Positions 18,434 through 27,329 of a stretch of 64,000 bases of DNA are shown here, one piece after another. Each line of letters begins with the position of its first letter. Positions within the stretch are counted from its first letter, which is position 1. Origin of the DNA: Streptomyces hygroscopicus (GTDB lineage Bacteria; Actinomycetota; Actinomycetes; Streptomycetales; Streptomycetaceae); NCBI GenBank assembly GCA_002021875.1, contig CP018627.1, positions 11,532,001 to 11,596,000 on the forward strand, given 5' to 3'. A model generated the notes under the pieces. The model saw only the letters and a list, made by a program, of their open reading frames with translations. It had not been told where the DNA came from and made no database searches. The position numbers were made by a program, and so were the translations under genes.

Positions 18434-19297
18434 ATGGGCTGGCACGGATATCTGGTTCTGTGGTGTGGCGTGTTCGGCGCGGTGGCGCTGGTCGGGTACG
18501 GGAGGTGGCTGGCCGGGATGACTCGGGCGCAGCGGACGGTCTGGGCGAAGGGGCGGATCGAGCGGGTGAGGGAGCCCCGGCAGGGAAGCTCCCCGAAGGA
18601 CGGGATAGCCGTGGTCGTCTCCTTCCAGGACCCGGCCACCGGGCAGGAGTTCACTGTCACCAACGACGGTGAGCGGGGCGAGAGGATCAGCGTGGCCTGG
18701 ACGGGCCGGGAGATCGGGGTCCACTACCCGCGCGGCAGGCCCCACGCCTTCCGGTTCGCCAACCACCTTTCCGAAGGCGGGCGCGGACTCGGCTGGCCGA
18801 CCTTCGCGCTCTTCCTCGTCTACGCCGGTCTGGTCGCCGTCGCCGCGATTGACTGGGGCTGGCCGTGGGCGCTGCTCGGCTTCTGCGGACCCTGGGCCCT
18901 CTCCGGCGCGTACCACCTGCCCGGGAACGTCCGCGACAGGAACCGTCGTATCGACGCGCTGGCCGCCATGGCCGCCGTACCCGGCCGTGTGGTCGCCGTG
19001 CTCAAGAGTGTCACCGTCGACTCCGATGACGGCAGCACCTCCACCCACCTGGTACCGGTCGTCACCTTCACCACCCTCGACGGCAGGGCCGTCACGGCCT
19101 ACTGCGAGTCCGGACTGGCGGACCCCGACGGATCGCGGGGCCTGGACGTCACGGTCCACTACGCCCCCGACGACCCGGCGGTCTTCGTCCTGGACGTCGA
19201 GGCCGAACGCCGGTCCTGGAAGCGGGACATGGTCGTCAACGTCGTGGGTGTTCTGGTCGTGGCGGCGGCGGCCGTGGTCGGGGCGGTCGCGCTGTGA
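18434..19297 (+). CDS. DUF3592-like membrane protein
   Basis: 287 residues from ATG 18434 with a perfect AGGAGG upstream. An N-terminal helix (YLVLWCGVFGAVALVGYG) precedes a beta-rich module (GRIERVREPRQGSSPKDGI, then VVVSFQDPATGQEFTVTND). Two middle helices follow, then a second copy of the module (GRVVAVLKSVTVDSDDGS ... VVTFTTLDGRAVTA) and a C-terminal helix. Repeated modules flanked by helices are typical of DUF3592 proteins, whose role is unknown. It is 79 bp after the previous gene, so probably the same operon. Confidence 0.7.
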   Translation: MGWHGYLVLWCGVFGAVALVGYGRWLAGMTRAQRTVWAKGRIERVREPRQGSSPKDGIAVVVSFQDPATGQEFTVTNDGERGERISVAWTGREIGVHYPRGRPHAFRFANHLSEGGRGLGWPTFALFLVYAGLVAVAAIDWGWPWALLGFCGPWALSGAYHLPGNVRDRNRRIDALAAMAAVPGRVVAVLKSVTVDSDDGSTSTHLVPVVTFTTLDGRAVTAYCESGLADPDGSRGLDVTVHYAPDDPAVFVLDVEAERRSWKRDMVVNVVGVLVVAAAAVVGAVAL

Positions 19298-19323
19298 CGC
19301 GGGAGCCGGGCTATCTTCCCGCC

Positions 19324-19650
19324 ATGGATCCACTGACGTTCGACTACGAGGACCTGCATCTGCGAGTGGACCGGGGGGTGTTCGAACTATTCTATCTGAC
19401 CAATCCCGCCAGCACCTTCCGGGTGCCGCTGCGGTGGCTCGGCGCGCTGGTGCACTACAAGAAGCCCAACCAGCCCGGGAAGTTGTCCATCGGTTCCGTA
19501 CGCGATCCGAACGCCGCGCTCTACGGCACCGACCCGGCTGCCTTCTGGTACAGCACCTCGCCCGCGTTCCGGGTGCCGCACAACGACGAGCCGTTGTTCC
19601 GCGCGTACTTCACCGAGGTGGCCGCGCTCGCCGACCGGAGGGTGGTCTGA
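19324..19650 (+). CDS. Conserved hypothetical protein
   Basis: 108 residues beginning MDPLTFDYEDLHLRVDRGVFE, with FRVPLRWLGALVHYK and PLFRAYFTEVAALA segments. A GTG at 19294 overlapping the previous stop is an alternative start, but ATG 19324 aligns with the start of the truncated neighbour, which also begins MDP. I do not recognise the family; a small beta-rich (PH-like) domain is possible. Confidence 0.6.
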   Translation: MDPLTFDYEDLHLRVDRGVFELFYLTNPASTFRVPLRWLGALVHYKKPNQPGKLSIGSVRDPNAALYGTDPAAFWYSTSPAFRVPHNDEPLFRAYFTEVAALADRRVV

Positions 19651-19651
19651 C

Positions 19652-19741
19652 ATGGATCCGGCGGATCCGAAGGTCTTCCATCACGAGCGTGTGCACATCC
19701 AGGCCGACCGCGGGATCCTTGAGGTCTTGGGGTGCCGGTAA
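19652..19741 (+). pseudogene. Truncated tandem paralogue of the preceding gene
   Basis: A 29-codon ORF starting 2 bp after the previous stop reads MDPADPKVFHHERVHIQADR and continues GILEVLGCR. Its VHIQADRGILEV matches LHLRVDRGVFEL of the upstream gene, so it is the N-terminal 29 residues of a duplicate. It is cut off right before a perfect hairpin. Confidence 0.65.
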
Positions 19742-19743
19742 GA

Positions 19744-19805
19744 GGCGTGTGACCGAGGGAGGGCGATCGGGCCATGGCCCGATCGCCCTCCCTCGGTCAC
19801 ACGCC
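19744..19805. terminator. Perfect 30-bp-arm hairpin
   Basis: Arms at 19744-19773 and 19776-19805 are exact complements with only AT between them, giving a 62-bp perfect palindrome 2 bp after the truncated ORF. It should terminate transcription from both sides. Its length and perfection are greater than needed for a terminator. Confidence 0.75.
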
Positions 19806-19960
19806 CGAGCCGCGATCTCGTACCGGCGCTGATCAGCGGGAACGCCCTTCTGGGATCCTCCTGGCGCCGAACGGACGATGCTGCTCGGGACGTTGACCAG
19901 GGCGTTTATGAGGCGAATATCGGGCCCACTATCCCTTCTGGCCGTATCTCGGCTGACCCC

Positions 19961-20734
19961 CTACTTGTCGGGGTCGACGCTGCAGAACTGTTCCAGCAGC
20001 AGCGGCGAGCCGAGCGCCTCCACCATCAGGGTGCGGTGGGCGGCCTCCAGGGTGCGCCGGGCGGCGGGCATACCGGGGCGCGGCGCGGGCTGGCCGGCGC
20101 GGGGGCGCCCGGGGGCGGTGGTGACCCACAGCTCCTGGACCTGGCCGCCCTGCAGCTGTGCGGTGATGGCGGCGTGGGTGCCGAGCCACCGGGTGAGGAT
20201 CGTGCGGGTGAGCGCGTCGAGTGGGAAATGTTCCTCGCCGATCCGTACGCGCGGCAGGCGGCGCTCGAGCTCGAGGTCCTCCAGGCGCAGCGGGTGGAGT
20301 TCGGCGATGCCGCAGCGGGTGGTGACGGCCAGGGCGAGGACGGCGACGGTGCGCTCCCAGGTGGCGCTGAACATCTTGGTCGGCGGGTGACCGGAGAGCA
20401 GGCGCAGCGTACGGACGGCTTCGGAGGGACTGAGCCGGTCGGCGAGCCTCGCCTGGGGCACGGGCAGGTTCAGCGGCCGGCCCCAGTGGGCGCTGAACTT
20501 GTTGATCGTGGTGGTGCGGGCGGCCATGGCGGAGACGGACGCCGCGGTGTGTGGGCCCTTCATGCCGGTGCGCCGGCGGGTCGCGCCGCGCTGCGCTGCG
20601 GTGAGCCAGACCAGGACGGTCTCCTCGTCGAGGAGGTCCCGGGTGAGCAGCTCCCGTTCGGTGGTGGCCAACGCGCTGGCGAGGAAGAGGAGGAACTCTT
20701 CCATGTAGGTGCGCCGCTGGGCACGTGTCTGCAC
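19961..20734 (-). CDS. Tyrosine-recombinase-like protein, probably decayed
   Basis: 257 residues. The N-terminal helical region (RTYMEEFLLFLASALATTER, with TTTINKFSAHWGRP) resembles a core-binding SAM-like domain. VTTRCGIAELHPLRLEDLEL matches the Arg-I box of tyrosine recombinases. I cannot find a convincing HxxR...Y C-terminal box, so the protein may be a truncated or diverged integrase. The frame is open upstream to 20823 without a better start than GTG 20734. Confidence 0.45.
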   Translation of the reverse strand: MQTRAQRRTYMEEFLLFLASALATTERELLTRDLLDEETVLVWLTAAQRGATRRRTGMKGPHTAASVSAMAARTTTINKFSAHWGRPLNLPVPQARLADRLSPSEAVRTLRLLSGHPPTKMFSATWERTVAVLALAVTTRCGIAELHPLRLEDLELERRLPRVRIGEEHFPLDALTRTILTRWLGTHAAITAQLQGGQVQELWVTTAPGRPRAGQPAPRPGMPAARRTLEAAHRTLMVEALGSPLLLEQFCSVDPDK

Positions 20735-20807
20735 GCTGCGGAAAGTGTCGACGAACAGCTCGACGGCCCGGCGGGCGCGGCGCGGCGGGGTGGCCGGGCG
20801 GCTGTGG

Positions 20808-21349
20808 TCAGGCGGCTGTGGTCAGGCGTCGCCCGGCCTCCGCTTCCGCCTCGAGCGCCTCCTTTCGGGCGGCGGCCTTGATGGCCCGGGCGGTGGGGTT
20901 GATGAAGCCCTCCAGGAGGCGCAGTGCCCCGTCGCACTGGTCGCCGACGGCGCTGATGTCGCGGTGCCGGCGACCGCGGGTGCCCTTCCCGGAGGGGTCG
21001 ACGAGGTCGAGTTCGTGGACGCTTCGTGGCGGGCGTTGAAGAACGGCTGGTGTATCTGTAGGGCGCTGTCGTCCAGGTCGGTGCTGGGGATACCGAGGGC
21101 GTCACGGACCGCCTTGAGTTCCTTCCACCCCTGGATGCTCGAGCCGGTCAGGTCGGTGACATAGAGGTCGATGAGGGCGGTGCGTGGGTCCAGGGCCACG
21201 ACGGCGCTCTTCGTGGCCCCGGTGAGGTTGCCGAGCAGGCGCTGCTCACGCCGGATCCGGCGCCGACTGGAACAAGGCGAGGACTCCGCTCTGCCGCCGG
21301 GAGCCGTGCTGCACGCGATCGCACTATGCACGTCGATCATCAACGCCAT
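20808..21349 (-). pseudogene. Frameshifted hypothetical gene adjacent to the recombinase
   Basis: Two frames together give one protein-like sequence: RREQRLLGNLTGATKSAVVA, LKAVRDALGIPSTDLDD and IHQPFFNARHE. After a single-base shift near 21025 it continues HELDLVDPSGKGTRGRRHRD, LRLLEGFINPTARAIKAAAR and a stop at 20808. The helical, charged C terminus overlaps the upstream extension of the recombinase frame, so the two may have been one cassette. The 5' end is unclear and the family is not recognised. Confidence 0.45.
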
Positions 21350-21443
21350 GGAGATCGTCCGGGACACGCTGTTCGACCTGTTCGGTATCGACGCCACACC
21401 AGCGCCTGTTCAGATTGGATACGCCGCGCGGTTCTCAGCGTGA
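21258..21443 (+). pseudogene. Possible 3' fragment of an unknown gene
   Basis: In the + frame, GEDSALPPGAVLHAIALC then INAMEIVRDTLFDLFGIDA looks protein-like and is followed by a stop at 21443. No 5' part is present. It may be the tail of a gene lost in the surrounding rearrangement. Confidence 0.25.
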
Positions 21444-22888
21444 GTCTGTCGGGTTGTGCGACGAGAACTGATGTGTGTGGTCGCTGAAGGCGCGGGCTTG
21501 GGTGCTCCACATGGCTGCGAACTCGCCGTCGTGCTGGAGGAAAGGAATGGTGGGTTCCTTCCTCCAGCAGGCGTCCACCGTTGAGGACGATGATGCGGTC
21601 GGCGGAGCGGGTGGCACCGAGGCGATGGCTGATCAGGATGACTGTGCGGCCCTCACTGAGTGCTTGGATGCGCCGGTAGACGGCTTCCTCCGTGAGGGGG
21701 TCAAGAGCGGAGGTGGGTTCGTCGCAGATCAACAAGGGGGCGTTGCGGTAGAAGGCACGGGCGGCGGCGATGCGCTGCCACTGTCCGCCGGAGAGGTCAC
21801 GTCCGCCCCACCAGGAGGGGGCGAGGTTGGTGTTCAGGCCGTCGGGCAAGGAGTCGAGGACGATGTCCGCGCCGGCCGCTGCTGCTGCGGCGGCGATGCT
21901 GGATTCGTCCTGGTCGCCCTGGCCGAGGGTGACGTTCTCGCGGGCGGTGACCGGCCAGCGGCTGAAGTCCTGCGGCAGCATCGCCAGGCGCCGCCAGAGC
22001 TGTTCGGAGTCGGTAGCGGAGATGTCGGTGCCGTCCCAGGTGACAGTCCCCGTGGTGGGGACGTAGAGGCCGGCCAGCAGCTTGGCGAGGGTGGACTTGC
22101 CCGAGCCGTTCGCGCCGACGATGGCCAGTACTTCACCGCGTCGGACACGGACGCTGATGTTCTTCAAAGCGGGCAGCTCGCTGCCCGGGTAGTGGAAGGT
22201 GACGTTCCTCGCCTGGATCGTCTTCGGGTCGGCGGGCACGGGCTCGGGCTGGTGGGGGAGGCGGGTGCGTGCGGTGGTGTCAGTGAGGAAGTCGTCCCAA
22301 TCGCCGAGGTAGAGGCCGGTCTTGTAGGTGGCGCCTTGGACGAGGCCGATCAGCAGACGTCCGCTGGTCTGAACGCCGATGAACGCCGATGAACGCGGTG
22401 CCGGCGGCGGCGGGTGGGATGTGGCCGTTCGCGGTGAGCCACAGCGGGGCGGCGTACACCGCACCGGTGGCGGTACCGGCGGCGGCGTCGCCGATGAGCT
22501 GGTACCGGGCGGTCGCGCGGCCCACAGTGGCGGCGGCCTCCTCCAGGCGGGCGGCGACGGTGCGGAACCGGCTCAGCAGCCAGGGCCTCAGGGTGTAGGC
22601 GCGGACCTCCAGCGCGTTCTCCCGGCTGGAGGTCTCGAAGATCACGGAGTGCCGAAGGCGCCGGTCGGCGAGAGTGTGGCGGTCGGCGACGTACGCGGCG
22701 CGGGCGGCACGGACGGCGGCCCAGCTGCGGGGCACGACGGCGAGCAGCAGCAGCGGTAGCAGCACGGGATGGAGCTGTGCGAGGACACCGGCCGCAGCGG
22801 CGATCGACAGCAGCGCGGTGTTGGCGGAGCCTGGTGCGCCCAGCCATCCCTCGATGGATGCTTTGCGACGTTCTTGCCGGTCAGGTCT
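21435..22888 (-). pseudogene. ABC exporter (membrane-ATPase fusion), frameshifted and 5'-truncated
   Basis: Three frames assemble into one type-I ABC exporter. From about 22888 comes WLGAPGSANTALLSIAAAAG and the remaining transmembrane helices. A 10-bp tandem duplication at 22371-22390 shifts the frame within GTAFIGV. Then comes a full ATPase domain: Walker A IVGANGSGKST, WWGGRDLSGGQWQRIAAAR signature, Walker B LLICDEPTSALDP and the H-loop LISHRLG. A second shift near 21550 precedes FLQHDGEFAAMWSTQARAF, the normal C terminus. The first helices are absent. It is clearly inactive. Confidence 0.85.
22371..22390 (+). repeat. 10-bp tandem duplication inside the ABC pseudogene
   Basis: GAACGCCGAT occurs twice in a row. 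Removing one copy restores a continuous frame, so this duplication is an inactivating mutation. Confidence 0.85.
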
Positions 22889-22967
22889 CCTCGGACGTCA
22901 AAGGGCACTCCGCTCTGGTCATACGCCCGCCGCCATTTGTGGTGGTGGATGGAAGACGTGCTGGCGG

Positions 22968-23630
22968 CTACTTGCCGTCGTCCTCGCGCTCGAGGGCTTC
23001 CAGCGCCCGCCGCGTGACCTCGTCCACCGGGCCCAGGGAGGAGATCGTGACCGCCAGGCCCTGCGTCTTGTAGTACTCGATGATCGGCTCGGTCCGCGTG
23101 TGGTAGACCTCGAGCCGCTTGCGGACGGTCTCCTCGGAGTCGTCGTCGCGCTGGTAGAGCTCACCGCCGCAGACGTCGCACACGCCCTGCTTCTTCGGCG
23201 GGCTGTACGACACGTGGAACACGTGTGCCGACCGGCTGCGGCAGATGCGCCGGCCGGCGATGCGCTTGATGACCTCTCCCTCGGGGACTTCGAGGTCAAG
23301 AACCGCGTCCAGCTTGATGGCCTCGGTCTTCAGCAGCTCGTCGAGCGCCTCGGCCTGCGAGACGTTGCGCGGGAAACCGTCGAGCAGGAAGCCGTTCTCG
23401 GCATCCTGCTGTTGCATGCGGTCCTTCGCCATCGCGATGGTGAGCTCGTCGGGGACGAGGTTGCCGGCGTCCATGGAGACCTTCGCGAGTTTCCCGAGCT
23501 CGGTCTGCCGACTGATGTTGGCCCGGAACAGATCGCCCGTAGAGATGTGCGGGATCGACAGCTTCCCGGCCAGGCGTGTGGCCTGAGTGCCCTTTCCAGC
23601 ACCCGGCGGCCCGACGAGGACGATGCGCAT
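22968..23630 (-). CDS. adk: Adenylate kinase
   Basis: A 220-residue long-form adenylate kinase: P-loop GPPGAGKGTQ, HISTGDLFRANI, GFLLDGFPRNVSQAEALDE, the RRICRSRSAHVFHV lid with a zinc-type cysteine pair CDVCGG, and RDDDSEETVRKRLEVYH. It catalyses ATP + AMP to 2 ADP. Key residues look intact. Streptomyces normally carry adk in the secY ribosomal-protein operon; this copy has no such neighbours and so is likely a second, accessory copy. It lies downstream of tandem hairpins and upstream of an ABC pseudogene. Confidence 0.95.
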   Translation of the reverse strand: MRIVLVGPPGAGKGTQATRLAGKLSIPHISTGDLFRANISRQTELGKLAKVSMDAGNLVPDELTIAMAKDRMQQQDAENGFLLDGFPRNVSQAEALDELLKTEAIKLDAVLDLEVPEGEVIKRIAGRRICRSRSAHVFHVSYSPPKKQGVCDVCGGELYQRDDDSEETVRKRLEVYHTRTEPIIEYYKTQGLAVTISSLGPVDEVTRRALEALEREDDGK

Positions 23631-23891
23631 CAGCGGAGGAACCCTTCGTCCTTGCGCTGCTGGAGCTCATCGGCGGCGGAGGCGCTTGCCGACGGCTTGG
23701 AGACGACCTCGCCGATCCTGCCACCCACGGCCGGATACGGACGACTGGCTGACGGTGCGGCTGGTCGGGGAACGGCCGGAGCCCCGGACCACTTTCGTTC
23801 GATTCCGCTCAGAGCCTTCATCACATGTCCAATCGTCTGGGTGGTGCGTCTGCTCGGCTCGCCGTGGGAAGGGCGGACAGGTTGGTTGCGA

Positions 23892-23949
23892 CCGTCCAGC
23901 GGCACGGCGCGGCTTGTCAGGGCGGGTGCCGCGCCGTGCCGCCGGACGG
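23892..23949. terminator. Hairpin 2 downstream of the E1-like gene
   Basis: 22-bp arms at 23892-23913 and 23928-23949 pair with one mismatch around a 14-nt loop. The arm begins CCGTCC(A)GCGG, shared with the neighbouring hairpin. Confidence 0.55.
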
Positions 23950-24005
23950 AGTGGGTGGGGAGCTGTTGCCCCATGGGGTGGTGGTACGGGTCGGCTGCGC
24001 CGGGA

Positions 24006-24055
24006 CCGTCCGGCGGTACGTCTTTTCGGCAGGACAGGGGCGTGCCGCCGGACGG
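24006..24055. terminator. Hairpin 1 downstream of the E1-like gene
   Basis: 15-bp arms (24006-24020 and 24041-24055) pair with one mismatch around a 20-nt loop. Together with the hairpin at 23892 it probably ends minus-strand transcription from the E1-like gene. Confidence 0.55.
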
Positions 24056-24257
24056 GGTATGAGAGGCGAATCCCCGGCGAGGGGACGGTGCGGCGGACCG
24101 GTTGTGCATGGTGGCTGCCGCGGTCAACTCCTGGTGCGACCCAGCACGGTGTTGTCGAGGGGCGACGTCGATGATGTGGGACGCGGCCGGCGCGGACGGT
24201 GAGTGTGGTTTGCTCTTTTGTACCGGCCCCTGCACGCAGAGGCTGCCGAGTTCTCGC

Positions 24258-26603
24258 TCAATCGATGAGGTCGAGGGCGGTGGTGACGATGCTGTCTGTG
24301 TCGATGCGGTGGTAGCGGTAGACGTCCTCGATCGCCCCGGACTGGCCGAACCGGGTCACGCCGAGAGTGCTGACGGGAACGTTCTGGATCGTGCTCAGGA
24401 AAGCCAAGGTGTGGGGATGCCCGTCCAGGACGGTGACCAGCGGGGTGGCCCGGTCGAGGGGGAAGACCTGGTCGAGGATCCAGGCCGGGTCGTCCGACAG
24501 GCCGCGACGGGCCTGGAGCGCGCGGAAGAGTAGGTCCGGGCTGGTCACGCACACAACGTCGGCGCCATGCCCGAGGGCGGCGAGCCGGTCGGCGGCGGCC
24601 AGGGCCTCCGGGACCAAAGCGCCCATCGCGGCGAGTGTCACCACGGGCTTCTCGTGCTGCCGCAGCCGGTAGGCCCCGGCGGTCACATGTCGGCGACGGC
24701 GTTCGCGAGCGGCCGGGTCGCTGGGCACGGCGGCTGTCGACTGGTCGATGGGTCGGGTCGACAGCCGCAGATAGGCCGACCTGCCCCCTGGACTGGCCAA
24801 GTTGCCGAGTGCGGCGAGCAGGCACCATTCGGTGTCTATCGCAAACGCCGGCTCATAGGTGACGCAGCCGGGCTGCTCAATGCCCAGCGAGGGGGTGGTG
24901 ATCGACTGATGTGCACCGCCTTCCGGGGCGAGGGTGACACCGGAGGGGGTGCCGACCAGGATCGACTGGCCACCGGCATAGATGCCGAACGACCAAGGCT
25001 CCAGTGCCCGGTTGACGAAGGGATCGTAGACGACGCCGATCGGCAGCAGCGGCTGGCCCCACCGGCTCCAGGTGGCGCCCAGCTCGCCGAGGAGACCGAC
25101 CAGGTTGGTCTCCGCGATGCCCAGCTCGACATGCTGGCCGGTGGGCCGCTCCCGCCAGTGCAGGATCGTCTCGGCGTCATCGGCGAACCAGTTGGGGCGC
25201 TCGGTCGGCGACCACACACCGACCTTGTTGAGCCAGCCGCCGAGGTTGGTGGTGGAGCTGACGTCCGGGCTGACGGTGACGATCCGGGCGGCCGCCTCCG
25301 GCGCCCGCCGGGTGAGATCCAGCAGGACGCGGCCGAGAGCCTGCTGAGTGTTCCCGATGCCGGTGGGGGCCGGGCGCGCTAGGTCGGAGGGGACCGCAGG
25401 GGGCTTTGGGGGCGCTTGTTCGGGGCGGTGCAGCCGCTGGGCGGCCGCCGCGCACAGAGCCGCTTCCGCCGAACCCTCACCGAAACGCGTCCACGGGTGG
25501 TCGAGATCGGTTCCCAGGCGGTCGGCCAGCGCACTCATCTGCTCGGCCGCCAGGAGCGAGGAGTGGTTTTGCGGGTGGCCCTCGGTGGGGAGCCCGTAGC
25601 CCTTGACCGTGTACGCAAAGATGACGGTCGGGCGGGTGTCGTCGACACCGGCGAACGCATCCGTCAGCGCGCCGATGTCGTGGCCGCCCAGGTTGCGCAG
25701 CGCCGCCAGGAGCGAGAAGTCGTCCAGGGGGGCGATGAGGTCGGCGATCGGCCCGGCGGTCGAGCCGGTGCCGGGCAGGCGCTCGCGCAGCTCGCCGGCG
25801 GAGCAGCGCAGCAGGCGCTGGTATTCGGGGTTGCCCATGGCATCGATACGAGCGCGCAGGGCCTCGCCGCCGGGCCGGGTGAACAACTCCTGTAGGAGAT
25901 GCCCGTACTTGAGGGAGATCACCTGCCAGCCGGCCGCGGCGAACATGCCCTGCAGCTTGTCCGCGGCGATGCCGGGGATGACTCGGTCGAGGGACTGCCG
26001 GTTGAGGTCGACGACCCACACCACTTCGCCCAGGCCCGGCACCATCGGATCCTGGATGGCTTCCCAGATCGCGCCTTCGTCCAGCTCGGCGTCGCCGAGC
26101 AGGGAGTACTGGCGCCCCCTCCCGGCACCGCCGAAGCGCCCCTCCACGTAGCGCCGGGCGAGAGCGCCCCACAGGGGAGCGGTGGCGCCGATACCGACCG
26201 AACCGGTGGAGTAGTCGACCGGGTCGGGGTCCTTGGAGCGACTGGGGTAGCTCTGCAGACCGCCGAAGGCACGCAGCGTGGTCAGATAGGACTCGTCCAG
26301 CTCGCCCAGCAAGTAGTTGATCGCATGCAACACCGGTGAGGCGTGAGGCTTGACCGACACCCGGTCCTCGGCAGTCAGTGCATGAAACCACAGCGCCGTC
26401 ATGATCGAGGTCATCGAGGCACTGGACGCCTGGTGACCGCCCACCTTCAGCCCCGAAGGGTTCGGCCGCACCCGGTTGGCGTGGTCGATGATCGCGGTGG
26501 ACAGCCACAGCACCCGTTGTTCGACCGACTCCAGCGCGGCAAGCTCCTCCGCCTGGGCTGGACCGCCGTTGCCGCCGGCCGACCTCAGTTCCGCGATCAT
26601 CAC
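24258..26603 (-). CDS. Pyruvate-dehydrogenase-E1/transketolase-like ThDP enzyme
   Basis: A 781-residue single-chain enzyme like homodimeric AceE. The N-terminal domain has NPSGLKVGGHQASSASM and HASPVLHAINYLLGEL; the ThDP/Mg motif is GDAELDEGAIWEA ... VVDLNRQSLD. The central domain has VELGIAETNLVGLLGELG and LAPEGGAHQSITTPS, and the C-terminal transketolase domain follows. It should decarboxylate a 2-oxoacid on ThDP. No E2 or E3 is nearby, and it is about 100 residues shorter than AceE, so it may act alone or on another oxoacid. GGAGG precedes ATG 26603. Confidence 0.88.
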   Translation of the reverse strand: MMIAELRSAGGNGGPAQAEELAALESVEQRVLWLSTAIIDHANRVRPNPSGLKVGGHQASSASMTSIMTALWFHALTAEDRVSVKPHASPVLHAINYLLGELDESYLTTLRAFGGLQSYPSRSKDPDPVDYSTGSVGIGATAPLWGALARRYVEGRFGGAGRGRQYSLLGDAELDEGAIWEAIQDPMVPGLGEVVWVVDLNRQSLDRVIPGIAADKLQGMFAAAGWQVISLKYGHLLQELFTRPGGEALRARIDAMGNPEYQRLLRCSAGELRERLPGTGSTAGPIADLIAPLDDFSLLAALRNLGGHDIGALTDAFAGVDDTRPTVIFAYTVKGYGLPTEGHPQNHSSLLAAEQMSALADRLGTDLDHPWTRFGEGSAEAALCAAAAQRLHRPEQAPPKPPAVPSDLARPAPTGIGNTQQALGRVLLDLTRRAPEAAARIVTVSPDVSSTTNLGGWLNKVGVWSPTERPNWFADDAETILHWRERPTGQHVELGIAETNLVGLLGELGATWSRWGQPLLPIGVVYDPFVNRALEPWSFGIYAGGQSILVGTPSGVTLAPEGGAHQSITTPSLGIEQPGCVTYEPAFAIDTEWCLLAALGNLASPGGRSAYLRLSTRPIDQSTAAVPSDPAARERRRRHVTAGAYRLRQHEKPVVTLAAMGALVPEALAAADRLAALGHGADVVCVTSPDLLFRALQARRGLSDDPAWILDQVFPLDRATPLVTVLDGHPHTLAFLSTIQNVPVSTLGVTRFGQSGAIEDVYRYHRIDTDSIVTTALDLID

Positions 26604-26771
26604 AGACCACCTCCGTATTCGGCACCATGCCTTAGGAATTTCGCGTTATGCTCCGCCAGAAGACGGGTAACTCTGCGACTGCACAAAATTTTTCTTATAG
26701 ATCGAGCATTCTGCTCGGATTCGGGCCACCTGATCGGCTGGCCCGGGGCGCTGGACCGGTTCGCACCGGCC

Positions 26772-27329
26772 TTAAGACGCGCCCCCATCACGCGCCTTGG
26801 CTGACGGCAGAGAGTCGACTGCTCGCAGGACATCTGTCAGCCATGCGACCTGCCCGTCGAACTGTGACAGCTTCCCAGGCCGTACCCACCGGTATGCCTT
26901 GTGCTCCCAGTTGAGAGTGAGCCGGCGTTGACTGGTACAGGCCAAAAAAGTGTGGACGGTCCAGTCCGGCCCGCCACGAGGGTCGGCCAGACGCAGCGTG
27001 GGGCCCGCAGTCAGCCGCTCCAGAGCGCGGGCGGGGAGCAGAGTCTCCTCCCAGATCTCCTGGATGGCTTGCCGTACCGGGTCGCTGTCAGCGTCCAGAT
27101 ATCCGGTGATGCAGTGCCACAAGCCTGCATCATGCTGGACAGATCCACTGCGCTTGAACAACCCGATGCGCCCTCGCCACATGAGGATGACAGCGACTAC
27201 CTGCCGCGGGCCCTGAGACCTGGGGCGACCGGACTCATTCAGGGACTGTGCCCCTGCTGAAGCCTGGGAGACCGCCCCGCGACCACCGCCTTCGGCACGG
27301 ACACCCGGGGAGGACCCGACGCGCTTCAT
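26772..27329 (-). CDS. Nudix-domain protein
   Basis: 185 residues. After a 40-residue disordered leader, RQVVAVILMWRGRIGLFKRS starts the Nudix fold. The Nudix box GYLDADSDPVRQAIQEIWEE keeps the final EE pair and first Gly, but lacks the usual first Glu and has QE where RE is normal, so hydrolase activity is uncertain. A C-terminal WEHKAYRWVRPGKL segment is typical of the family. Transcribed the same way as the E1-like gene, 168 bp upstream of it. Confidence 0.75.
   Translation of the reverse strand: MKRVGSSPGVRAEGGGRGAVSQASAGAQSLNESGRPRSQGPRQVVAVILMWRGRIGLFKRSGSVQHDAGLWHCITGYLDADSDPVRQAIQEIWEETLLPARALERLTAGPTLRLADPRGGPDWTVHTFLACTSQRRLTLNWEHKAYRWVRPGKLSQFDGQVAWLTDVLRAVDSLPSAKARDGGAS

Larger units (their letters stand above)
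23631..24257. other. Intergenic region with tandem hairpins
   Basis: 627 bp between two minus-strand genes. It holds two related hairpins (listed separately). A 201-codon minus frame runs through it, but only its end (ASAADELQQRKDEGFL) faintly resembles a SHOCT motif and the rest is Pro/Ser/Arg-rich, so I do not call a gene. Confidence 0.5.

Noticed and set aside
23630..24235. A 201-codon minus ORF upstream of adk with a faint SHOCT-like end
   Set aside because: Composition is Pro/Ser/Arg-rich throughout, there is no convincing motif, and two hairpins lie inside it.
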